Positions 1-5,268 of a DNA stretch of 10,350 bases are shown here, piece by piece; position 1 is the first letter of the stretch; each line of letters opens with the position of its first letter. The DNA is from Methanosarcina sp. (GTDB taxonomy: Archaea; Halobacteriota; Methanosarcinia; Methanosarcinales; Methanosarcinaceae). The notes beneath the pieces are model-generated. The model saw only the letters and a program-made list of their open reading frames with translations, made no database searches and was not told the origin of the DNA. The position numbers and the translations under genes are program-made. Location: the NCBI GenBank assembly GCA_013331265.1, contig DUGS01000117.1, forward strand, positions 9,706-20,055, written 5' to 3'.

Positions 1-312
1 TTTAAACTCTTTGAAGATACCGCAAAAGGAGCGGCTATGGAAGCCAGGGATTATTTCGTAAAGGTGATTCTGGACGGACTGGAAGAGAGAGTCCTGGGTG
101 CTCATATCATAGGGCCCCATGCCTCCATACTGATTCACCAGATAATTCCTCTCATGTATACGCCATCAAGAAGCGCAAAACCGATGATGCAAATGATGGA
201 TATCCACCCATCTCTCAGTGAAGTTGTCAAGCGAGCCTTTTATTCCAGGCTGCCCCCTGAACACTACCATCACGTTATGAAACATCTCGGGCTTGAGGAA
301 GGCTCAGTTTGA
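1..312 (+). CDS. C-terminal part of a pyridine nucleotide-disulfide oxidoreductase (dihydrolipoamide dehydrogenase / mercuric reductase-like), 5' end outside window
   Basis: The frame is open from base 1 (codons begin FKLFEDTAKGAAM) to the TGA at 310-312, giving 103 visible residues, so the ATG at 37 is internal and not the start. The fragment matches the dimerisation domain of FAD-dependent disulfide reductases. A G-A-H-I-I-G-P strand (visible residues 33-39) is followed by a helix and the signature HPSLSEVV, with the His-Pro pair at residues 69-70 and Glu at 74. In this family that His-Glu pair reaches into the partner subunit's active site as proton acceptor for the redox disulfide. The FAD and NAD domains and the CxxxxC disulfide lie upstream of the window, so lipoamide, mercuric or another substrate cannot be decided. 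The Met-rich stretch PMMQMMD just before the His is less usual. A cytoplasmic homodimer is expected. Confidence 0.85.
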   Translation, partial: FKLFEDTAKGAAMEARDYFVKVILDGLEERVLGAHIIGPHASILIHQIIPLMYTPSRSAKPMMQMMDIHPSLSEVVKRAFYSRLPPEHYHHVMKHLGLEEGSV

Positions 313-319
313 AGTTTGA

Positions 320-355
320 TTTTTGAGTAAACCATCAATGAGCTGAGCTCAAAAA
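320..355. terminator. inverted repeat behind the reductase gene, weak terminator candidate
   Basis: TTTTTGAG (320-327) and CTCAAAAA (348-355) form an 8-bp perfect stem around a 20-nt loop, eight bases after the stop codon. The arms give a T-run or A-run on either strand, which would suit a bidirectional stop between the convergent genes. The long loop makes this weak. Confidence 0.3.
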
Positions 356-375
356 GATTTGATTAAAACTCTTGT

Positions 376-436
376 CCCACCCGAATTGCGATTCGGGAGC
401 CCGCGGTCCGTTTCACTCGCTGCGCTCGCTCAAGCA
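376..436. repeat. GC-rich palindromic patch in AT-rich spacer (REP-like)
   Basis: A GC-rich island in otherwise AT-rich noncoding DNA. It has a perfect hairpin, CCCGAAT (380-386), loop TGCG, ATTCGGG (391-397), followed by a direct repeat CTCGCT (416-421 and 425-430) separated by GCG. No reading frame of note crosses it. It resembles a short repetitive extragenic palindrome; its family can only be settled by counting copies in the genome. Confidence 0.4.
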
Positions 437-524
437 GACTAATTTATGACGAGTAGGTATTGAACGTTAGTAAACAGGGCTAATTTTAAGTAAAGAAACG
501 ATTCGAGATCAAGAGGACTAAATT

Positions 525-609
525 AGAAATATTCTAACCAGCGCAACATTATTCGCTATATCAAACCGTTCTTGTCACGCTCGGCACAGGAGAGCGGATT
601 GTCCTGCAA
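525..609 (+). repeat. dispersed ~85-bp repeat, copy A (second copy inverted at 10051-10133)
   Basis: This segment matches the reverse complement of 10051-10133. The left block AGAAATATTCTAACC matches in 14 of 15 bases, a spacer of 27 versus 25 nt follows, and the right block 567-609 matches in 33 of 43 bases without a gap. Both copies are then followed by an A-run. The right block here contains CAGGA and TCCTG, able to form a 5-bp stem. No coding frame is shared. The rest of the 313-798 spacer holds only the palindromic patch, a small hairpin and AT-rich sequence. Confidence 0.5.
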
Positions 610-691
610 ATAAAAAAAACGCAATGCAGAAATTAATTAAAATATAGCCGGTAAGGAATAGAAAAAGCTGGTAAGATTTTAAAGAAAGGTT

Positions 692-706
692 GCCAGGCGA
701 GCTGGC
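692..706. repeat. short hairpin GCCAG-N5-CTGGC
   Basis: GCCAG (692-696) and CTGGC (702-706) pair around a 5-nt loop. The 15-mer matches the reverse complement of the hairpin core at 10179-10193 in 14 of 15 bases, so both belong to one small palindrome family. Confidence 0.35.
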
Positions 707-798
707 TGAAGCGTCTCATATTTATCGAATTGAAACTCAGTTTCCCGGATTAAAAGGAGTATTTCATCTGGCTGTCAGACCTGTTATATTTAACTCTT

Positions 799-1665
799 TC
801 ATATTTTAATTACGCCTTCATTTTTTACCAGGTCAAAAACCCACCTGCTGACACCTGGAGCAACGTTTCCGGCGCGCCTGTAATATTCGACCTCGAGGCC
901 CATTTTTTTGTACTCTTCAATTAATAACGGGATCTGAGGCTCGGTTTTAAAAGTATAGAAATGGATGTATCCGCCTTTTTTTATAAGCTCTGAGACCTCT
1001 CCTAGAAAATGGTCCATGCCGTAAGGGGTTGGCACAATTGCCCTGTCAAAGCCGTTTTCCGGAACCTGGAATCCTTCGGTTTTAAAAGAACCCGGATTGT
1101 GAAGAATGTGGTCGGCATCTCCCTGGATAACGGTTACCTGTCTTTCAAGTTTGTTCAGCCGGACATTTTCTTTCAGGCAAGCACAGGCATCGGGATTTAT
1201 TTCAATTGCACAAGCTGTTGCCCCTTTTCCTGCAGAAGGAAACACAAAAGGACCCACGCCTGCAAAAGGAACCAGAATAGACTCTCCCAGCAGAACTTTT
1301 GAAGCTACACGTGCCCTTTCCCAGTAGAGCCTTGGATTGAAAAAAACCTTTCTTACATCTATGTTGTAAACGTAGCCGTTTTCCCTGTGAAAGGTTTCTG
1401 CGGATTCTCCTGAAAGAAGTTCAAAGTGAGCTACCCTTCGCTCTCCCTCAAGTTTGCTGATTTTGTTTAGCACAGCTCGGGTATTGCCTCTCATGGAACG
1501 AATCTTTGAGACAATAGCCTCTCTATAAGCCCCTAGCTCCGCGGGGATCGAAATTACTGCAATATCTCCTATATAGTCAAAACGTTTAGGGACCAGGGGA
1601 AGCAGAGGTTCTTCGACTATTCCTTTCATCGCATCCCGCAGGGTCACTCTATTTCGAAAACTCAT
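799..1665 (-). CDS. Trm5-like class I SAM-dependent methyltransferase (Met-10+ / COG2520-type family)
   Basis: The 288-residue protein has the layout of archaeal Trm5, which makes m1G37 or wyosine-type modifications at tRNA position 37. FDYIGDIAVISIP (residues 29-41) is the D1/D2-type strand, NPRLYWERARVA (110-121) the conserved PRL..ER helix, LVPFAGVGPF (131-140) the glycine-rich SAM loop, and AIEINPDA (153-160) carries the acidic ribose-binding residue. NVAPGVSRWVFDL (267-279) matches the conserved C-terminal YAPxVxHxxxDL-like strand. The catalytic NLP/NPP-type motif reads V-P-T-P-Y-G (211-216), so the Asn is replaced by Pro. The start is supported by GAGG at 1675-1678 (minus strand), nine bases before the ATG. 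It converges with the reductase gene. It may be a divergent Trm5 paralogue rather than the housekeeping enzyme; family assignment is firm, substrate is not. Confidence 0.85.
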   Translation of the reverse strand: MSFRNRVTLRDAMKGIVEEPLLPLVPKRFDYIGDIAVISIPAELGAYREAIVSKIRSMRGNTRAVLNKISKLEGERRVAHFELLSGESAETFHRENGYVYNIDVRKVFFNPRLYWERARVASKVLLGESILVPFAGVGPFVFPSAGKGATACAIEINPDACACLKENVRLNKLERQVTVIQGDADHILHNPGSFKTEGFQVPENGFDRAIVPTPYGMDHFLGEVSELIKKGGYIHFYTFKTEPQIPLLIEEYKKMGLEVEYYRRAGNVAPGVSRWVFDLVKNEGVIKI

Positions 1666-1710
1666 TTCAGTATACCTCTATCTGTAAAAATTACAGGCTT
1701 TTCATCCGTT

Positions 1711-1750
1711 CAGTTACTCTTTCAGGATAGCAGTTACTCTTTCAGGATAC
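1711..1750. repeat. 20-bp tandem duplication
   Basis: CAGTTACTCTTTCAGGATAG (1711-1730) is followed directly by the same 20 bases with one change at the last position (1731-1750). It lies in the upstream region of the Trm5-like gene. Confidence 0.9.
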
Positions 1751-1864
1751 TTAAGACATTAATTATTCCGGCGTTTCATGAATTCAGACATTAATTATAT
1801 TTGACTTTCGCCCTCTACATTTCAGCGCTATCAGATTCTGCTTTTCTCTGTTGAAAGCAGTGTA

Positions 1865-2016
1865 ATCTTTAGTTATCTTTAGTTATAGATATAGAACCAT
1901 ACAGAGCCACAAAAGGATTGAAATAAAAGGATTGAGGTTCAAAAGCTACAAAGAGATACAGAGCTTTAAAAAGGAAGACGCGAAAAGAGATAAAAACTGA
2001 TCCTAAAAACTGATCC
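1865..2016. repeat. cluster of three further short direct duplications in the 1666-2039 spacer
   Basis: ATCTTTAGTT occurs twice in tandem (1865-1874, 1875-1884). AAAAGGATTGA occurs at 1911-1921 and 1925-1935, period 14. TAAAAACTGATCC occurs twice in tandem (1991-2003, 2004-2016). The spacer between the divergent Trm5-like and pyrophosphatase-like genes holds these, the 20-bp duplication and AT-rich DNA. I see no further gene in it and no promoter clear enough to call. Confidence 0.85.
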
Positions 2017-2039
2017 TGAGCACATGCAGGAAACTTTCC

Positions 2040-2447
2040 ATGAAAATAGTTATAGAAACACCCAAATACAGTTTTTCAAAATACAGAAAAACAGAAAAAG
2101 GCTATGAAAGAGCTTTCATTTCTCCCCTGCCTACCATCTTTAATTATGGTTTCATAGAAGGTACAACGGGCCCGGACGGCATGGAAGAAGATGTGGTTGT
2201 ACTTGGCCCCCGCCTCCCCAGAGGAAGCACGCTTGAAAGAGAGGGTTTTGATGGGATAGTAAAGTTCCTTGATAACTCTATCCGGGATGATAAGCGGCTT
2301 GTATATATAAGCGGCTTCTGCTCTCCAACCCTGCTGGCTTTCTATTTCAGGCTTTATGCCCTTTTCAAAGTCTTTCTCTATGCCTGTCGCGAGAGAAAAA
2401 TCACAAAGTGTCGTTTTGAAGGGATTATACTCGAGAGATTGAACTGA
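2040..2447 (+). CDS. short inorganic pyrophosphatase-like protein (family I PPase fold), possibly catalytically altered
   Basis: The 135-residue product aligns by motif with family I soluble pyrophosphatases. FSKYRK (12-17) corresponds to the substrate-binding Lys strand. R24 and NYGFI (35-39) correspond to the Arg and NYGYI of the E. coli enzyme. DGMEEDVVVLG (46-56) corresponds to the DxDPxD metal motif. D78, D83 and K85 keep the spacing of E. coli D97, D102 and K104. The second Asp of the metal motif (E. coli D67), which helps activate the attacking water, is Met48 here, and the usual Pro is Glu49. The protein ends about 40 residues short of the usual ~175, with an unrelated-looking tail (96-135) rich in Phe, Leu and Arg. 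An AGGAAA at 2028-2033 lies six bases before the ATG. It could be a weak pyrophosphatase, an enzyme of changed specificity or a binding protein. Fold assignment is good; activity is uncertain. Confidence 0.75.
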   Translation: MKIVIETPKYSFSKYRKTEKGYERAFISPLPTIFNYGFIEGTTGPDGMEEDVVVLGPRLPRGSTLEREGFDGIVKFLDNSIRDDKRLVYISGFCSPTLLAFYFRLYALFKVFLYACRERKITKCRFEGIILERLN

Positions 2448-2542
2448 TAATTAGACTGAGGCTTCAGTTTTCCTTTTTTCTCTGGATATTTCTCAAAGTA
2501 CAACAACAGATCGATGAACTAAACACTCAAATATTCATAAAA

Positions 2543-2590
2543 GGTGTCCACTTTTCTATAGTATTAGGGTGTCCATTTCTCTATAAAAAG
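2543..2590 (+). promoter_or_regulatory. imperfect 25-bp-period direct repeat carrying the probable TATA box of the radical SAM gene
   Basis: GGTGTCCACTTTTCTATA (2543-2560) and GGTGTCCATTTCTCTATA (2568-2585) agree in 16 of 18 bases. The second copy runs into CTATAAAAAG (2581-2590), a good archaeal TATA box, which would place the transcript start near 2612 and leave a leader of about 90 nt. A repeated site on the promoter could be an operator; alternatively it is one more spacer duplication. Confidence 0.45.
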
Positions 2591-2700
2591 TATCTAATTA
2601 AGTGTTTGTTATTAAGTGGTTGAATTCTGGAAAATGGAAGGAATTACTTTTAGAAAACTACTAATAATTTAAAGAAGCTTTAAAAAAAGGTGCTTTAAAT

Positions 2701-3840
2701 ATGCCTTTTCATGTGATGCTGATTCCTACTCTGGGCTGTCCCGCTAACTGTAATTACTGCTGGAGTTCTGAAGAAAAATCCCCTATCATGAGCATTGAAA
2801 CCATTAAAGAAGTGGTTGAATGGCTTAAAGTTTTCAGGCAGGACTCTGTTACGTTTACTTTCCATGGTGGAGAGCCGCTCCTTGCAGGGAAAGAGTTTTA
2901 CAGGGAAGCCTTGCCGTTACTGGCTGGAGGTTTAGGTTCCAGACATATCGCTTTTGCCATACAGACAAACCTCTGGAAACTTACTCCGGAAATAGCTGAG
3001 ATACTTGCCAGGTACAATGTTCCCATAGGTTCCAGTCTGGACGGCCCTCAGGAGCTTAACGACTTGCAGAGGGGAAAGGGTTACTATGAAAAGACCATGA
3101 GAGGCTATGAAATCGCGAAGGATCATGGACTTACTGTAAGATTCATCACTACGTTTACTTCTCATTCGGTAAAGTTCAAGGAAGATATATTCAATTTTTA
3201 TCTGGATAAAGGTTTAACTCTGAAACTGCATCCTTGCCTGCCATCGTTAAAAGGTGACAACCCTGAAAAATGGGCACTTGACCCCAAAGAATACGGAGAA
3301 CTTTTAATTTACCTTCTTGACAAGTATCTGGAAAATATGGGTAAGATAGAGGTCATGAACATTGACCACCTGTGCAAGTGCGTGTTCACAGGCAGGGGCA
3401 CTGTCTGCACCTTCGTGGACTGTATGGGAGACACTTTTGCAGTTGGCCCTGATGGAGGCATATATCCCTGCTATCGTTTCGTAGGCATGCCTCAATTTGT
3501 CATGGGGAACGTTTATGACCGCCCTACCATGGCAGACCTTGCCAAATCCGATGCCTGGAAGCTCATGCACCAGTATAAGGAATTCGTGGACAAAGAATGC
3601 GGCAAATGCTCTCATATCAAGTATTGCAGAGGCGGGTGCCCTTACAATGCTATAGTGCCCACTGATGGGGAGATAAAAGGTGTTGATCCACACTGTGTTG
3701 CTTATAAGATGATATTCGATGAAATAACCAACCGTGTAAATCAGGAAATGTTCGGGTCCGGAGATATGGATATGTTTATGCCACAGACAATGAGACCTTC
3801 AAAGCCCGGAATAATGTCTCTTATGCTTAAGAAAATTTGA
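2701..3840 (+). CDS. radical SAM/SPASM domain protein, putative peptide- or protein-modifying enzyme
   Basis: The 379-residue protein starts with a radical SAM domain. C13, C17 and C20 form the CxxxCxxC site for the SAM-cleaving [4Fe-4S] cluster, GGEP (56-59) binds the SAM amino group, and QTNL (88-91) and SSLDG (111-115) are core strands. The C-terminal SPASM domain keeps the full seven-Cys pattern: C241-x10-G-x4-C257, then C300-x2-C303-x5-C309-x3-C313, then C332, enough for two auxiliary clusters. Relatives include anaerobic sulfatase maturases and methanogen peptide-modifying enzymes; the latter (Mhun_1560-type) fit best from memory. The reaction cannot be told from the sequence. AAGGTG about eight bases before the ATG supports the start. 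It appears to be monocistronic. No Cys-rich precursor peptide and no sulfatase is nearby. The last 30 residues form an unusual Met-rich tail. Confidence 0.85.
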   Translation: MPFHVMLIPTLGCPANCNYCWSSEEKSPIMSIETIKEVVEWLKVFRQDSVTFTFHGGEPLLAGKEFYREALPLLAGGLGSRHIAFAIQTNLWKLTPEIAEILARYNVPIGSSLDGPQELNDLQRGKGYYEKTMRGYEIAKDHGLTVRFITTFTSHSVKFKEDIFNFYLDKGLTLKLHPCLPSLKGDNPEKWALDPKEYGELLIYLLDKYLENMGKIEVMNIDHLCKCVFTGRGTVCTFVDCMGDTFAVGPDGGIYPCYRFVGMPQFVMGNVYDRPTMADLAKSDAWKLMHQYKEFVDKECGKCSHIKYCRGGCPYNAIVPTDGEIKGVDPHCVAYKMIFDEITNRVNQEMFGSGDMDMFMPQTMRPSKPGIMSLMLKKI

Positions 3841-3850
3841 ATACAAAAAA

Positions 3851-3959
3851 CACATCTTTGAAGTATTCCTGGGATCAACAAGAACCACTTTTCTACCAGC
3901 ATTCTCAGCTTTGTAGAAGTATAAGTTACAAGTTTACTCCAGGCAGCATCAAAGATGTG
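3851..3959. repeat. structured 109-nt element with 11-bp inverted terminal repeats behind the radical SAM gene
   Basis: CACATCTTTGA (3851-3861) pairs perfectly with TCAAAGATGTG (3949-3959). Nested inside are CCTGG (3868-3872) with CCAGG (3939-3943), and TTCTAC (3891-3896) with GTAGAA (3913-3918), which itself encloses AGC/GCT (3898-3900, 3908-3910). The pairs are properly nested and start ten bases after the stop codon. The element could be a structured 3' UTR or small RNA, or a miniature inverted-repeat element. No flanking target duplication is obvious. Confidence 0.45.
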
Positions 3960-4100
3960 CTTTGCCAGATTGTACCGTAATTATCAACGAGATTTTTGCT
4001 GAGTTTTGTAATAACTGATTCTCTTCTTTTCGGATTCCCATGCACTGATTGAATAAAATAAGAGATTTAGGAACGGTCATAAGGTTTATAAAAAATAAAT

Positions 4101-4113
4101 ACATTATAAAAAA
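4101..4113 (+). promoter_or_regulatory. TATA box upstream of RNA-like core, copy 1
   Basis: ACATTATAAAAAA is identical to 4636-4648 in copy 2 although the DNA around it has diverged. An archaeal TATA box here predicts a start near 4130. The 50-bp insertion would lengthen the leader before the core relative to copy 2. A second TATA-like GTTTATAAAAAA lies just upstream (4084-4095). Confidence 0.5.
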
Positions 4114-4202
4114 CAATAAATCTTACTTGAAATAAATTTAAAAGTAATCGTATTTAGAATAATTTAAAACGAATTAAGAACCGAGTTTAAAACTTTATTC
4201 AG

Positions 4203-4301
4203 TTTAGAAGTAGATGGTAGGGTTCGAGTCCCTATTCTCGAGGTCCCTACCTGCGATCCAACCCTATAGATTGAGAGGAAACCCTATTACTCTCAATCTA
4301 C
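4203..4301 (+). ncRNA. putative structured RNA core, copy 1 (unrecognised family)
   Basis: The 99-nt core agrees with copy 2 (4687-4783) in 94 of 97 aligned bases plus one 2-nt gap, while both flanks are strongly diverged. Hairpin 1 has GGTAGGG (4216-4222) with CCCTACC (4245-4251). Inside it TAGGG-TTCGAGT-CCCTA (4218-4234) mimics a tRNA T-arm, and TCGAG/CTCGA (4224-4228, 4237-4241) is an alternative inner stem. Hairpin 2 has TAGATTGAGAG (4267-4277) with CTCTCAATCTA (4290-4300), 11 bp with a 12-nt loop. CCCTATAG (4262-4269) can instead pair with CTATAGGG (4317-4324) just beyond the core. A 48-codon frame opens at 4214, but the 2-nt gap shifts it against copy 2, so RNA is preferred. It is not a tRNA. 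Confidence 0.6.
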
Positions 4302-4635
4302 ACACATCTCATAATGCTATAGGGATATATATCATAATCGATCAAAAAAAGCTTTTGTAATATGAAATTCATCTGGATTCCATATTTTTGTTATAACTGA
4401 AACTTTTAATGGAATTGAATTTTTTTTCCGCGATAAAATATAAATTTTACATTATTATATCCATTTTTTAAAATCCCTTAATTTTTAAATCTCTTAATAT
4501 TACTTCCCGGACACTGCTTTCCTGGCTTTCCGTGGAAATGAGACTAATGCGGCAGACGGATACATTAACAGGCCAATCAATACTTATGGACGAGAATAAA
4601 TGATCAACAATCATAAAGTTTATTTAAAATAAAAT

Positions 4636-4648
4636 ACATTATAAAAAA
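4636..4648 (+). promoter_or_regulatory. TATA box upstream of RNA-like core, copy 2
   Basis: ACATTATAAAAAA, 13 of 13 identical to copy 1. The predicted start is near 4669, about 18 nt before the conserved core, which is a sensible 5' end for a small RNA. Confidence 0.5.
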
Positions 4649-4686
4649 GTGAAAATTAGCCTTAAAATTAGTTTGAAAGTATATCA

Positions 4687-4783
4687 TTTAGAAGTAGATG
4701 GTAGGGTTCGAGTCCCTATTCTCAAGGTCCCTACCTGCGATCCAACCCTGGATTGAGAGGAAACCCTATTACTCTCAACCTAC
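4687..4783 (+). ncRNA. putative structured RNA core, copy 2 (unrecognised family)
   Basis: Second copy of the core at 4203-4301. Hairpin 1 is intact: GGTAGGG (4700-4706) with CCCTACC (4729-4735). The T-arm-like TAGGG-TTCGAGT-CCCTA (4702-4718) is unchanged. The alternative inner stem is broken by the G-to-A change at 4724. Hairpin 2 keeps TTGAGAG (4753-4759) with CTCTCAA (4772-4778). CTGGAT (4748-4753) can pair with ATCCGG (4798-4803) at the same place as the CCCTATAG helix of copy 1, with different bases. CTACTTTTTA follows the core at 4783-4792 and could stop transcription here. A 47-codon frame opens at 4698 but is out of phase with copy 1 after the indel. Confidence 0.6.
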
Positions 4784-4927
4784 TACTTTTTATAACGATC
4801 CGGTAATATATATCATAACCGATCCAAAAAACATTCATTAATTCAAATTTTCAAGTTGGCTATATAGTTTTGTGATAATTTTAATTTTAACGGCATTGAA
4901 AAATAGAATCTAATTATAATATTAGTC

Positions 4928-4979
4928 GGGGGAGGAAGTAGTAGTGCTCCAAAATATTGTCCCTGACAGAGAGATATAA
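4928..4979 (+). other. strong ribosome binding site with an 11-codon frame, possible leader peptide or gene remnant
   Basis: GGGGGAGG (4928-4935) lies eight bases before GTG (4944), which opens an 11-residue frame VLQNIVPDREI ending in TAA at 4977-4979. A shift of frame at the stop would extend it to the TAA near 5012, so it may be the remnant of a longer small gene. A TATA-like CTATATAG at 4860-4867 lies upstream and a terminator-like hairpin downstream. I do not recognise the peptide. Confidence 0.25.
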
Positions 4980-5010
4980 AAGAATCTTAATGAAGGACAA
5001 AACAGGTAAA

Positions 5011-5032
5011 TAATCACTTGTGATTAATTTTT
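5011..5032 (+). terminator. terminator-like hairpin with T-run
   Basis: TAATCA (5011-5016), loop CTTG, TGATTA (5021-5026), followed by ATTTTT (5027-5032). On the plus strand this would end a transcript reading through 4928-4979. Confidence 0.4.
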
Positions 5033-5073
5033 CGGGTAATCCGGAATGCTTATTATAGGCAGTCCGGATCCCG
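5033..5073. repeat. GC-rich 11-bp hairpin
   Basis: CGGG (5033-5036) pairs with CCCG (5070-5073), and after a 2-nt bulge ATCCGGA (5039-5045) pairs with TCCGGAT (5063-5069). TGC (5047-5049) and GCA (5059-5061) continue the stem inside. It is the most stable palindrome in this AT-rich stretch and sits directly behind the T-run of the preceding hairpin. Role unknown. Confidence 0.5.
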
Positions 5074-5109
5074 GAGATTTGACTTAAAAGCAACAGCTTA
5101 TCATTTTTT

Positions 5110-5147
5110 AATTACTTAACCGTTTTTTAATTACTTAACCGTTTTTT
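5110..5147. repeat. 19-bp exact tandem duplication
   Basis: AATTACTTAACCGTTTTTT occurs at 5110-5128 and again at 5129-5147 without any change. It lies between AGCTTATCA (5095-5103) and its inverted copy TGATAAGCT (5219-5227). Confidence 0.9.
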
Positions 5148-5268
5148 AGTCACTTTAGAGCTCTTATATTATCTGTACTGTATTTTTCCAGTTTTAAGAA
5201 GTCTTGAATATTGAATGTTGATAAGCTATTGTTGAGAGGGTTGGCTTTCAGGTAGTAATTTGTTGCAA

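Larger units (their letters stand above)
4075..4420 (+). repeat. tandem ~300-bp unit, copy 1 (contains the conserved RNA-like core 4203-4301)
   Basis: This segment aligns with 4612-4905. It has an identical TATA block ACATTATAAAAAA (4101-4113), a diverged leader, the ~98-nt core, a conserved ATATATATCATAA-Y-CGATC block followed by an A-run (4325-4350), and a diverged tail that still matches (TTTTAATGGAATTGAA near 4403-4418). The unit carries a 50-bp insertion at 4153-4202 not present in copy 2. Confidence 0.75.
4612..4905 (+). repeat. tandem ~300-bp unit, copy 2 (contains the conserved RNA-like core 4687-4783)
   Basis: Collinear with 4075-4420 and in the same orientation, but without the 50-bp insertion. 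Conserved anchors are TCATAA-R-GTTTAT at the left, the identical TATA block, the core, ATATATATCATAACCGATCC with an A-run (4807-4831), and TTTTAACGGCATTGAA near 4888-4903. The 4421-4611 gap between the units holds AT-rich DNA and no gene that I can support. Confidence 0.75.

Noticed and set aside
1911..2016. CRISPR-like array suggested by repeated short motifs
   Set aside because: The repeats differ from each other, occur only twice each and have no regular spacers.
4216..4260. tRNA gene suggested by the GGTTCGAGTCC T-arm sequence
   Set aside because: No D-arm, anticodon arm or complementary acceptor strand lies upstream, and no CCA-proximal acceptor lies downstream.
4214..4360. 48-codon ORF in RNA-like copy 1 (and 47 codons at 4698-4841 in copy 2)
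   Set aside because: No convincing ribosome binding site precedes the ATG, and the 2-nt indel between copies puts the second half in different frames.
4535..4604. 21-codon ORF between the two RNA-like units
   Set aside because: No ribosome binding site, no bias, and flanked by stops; indistinguishable from chance.
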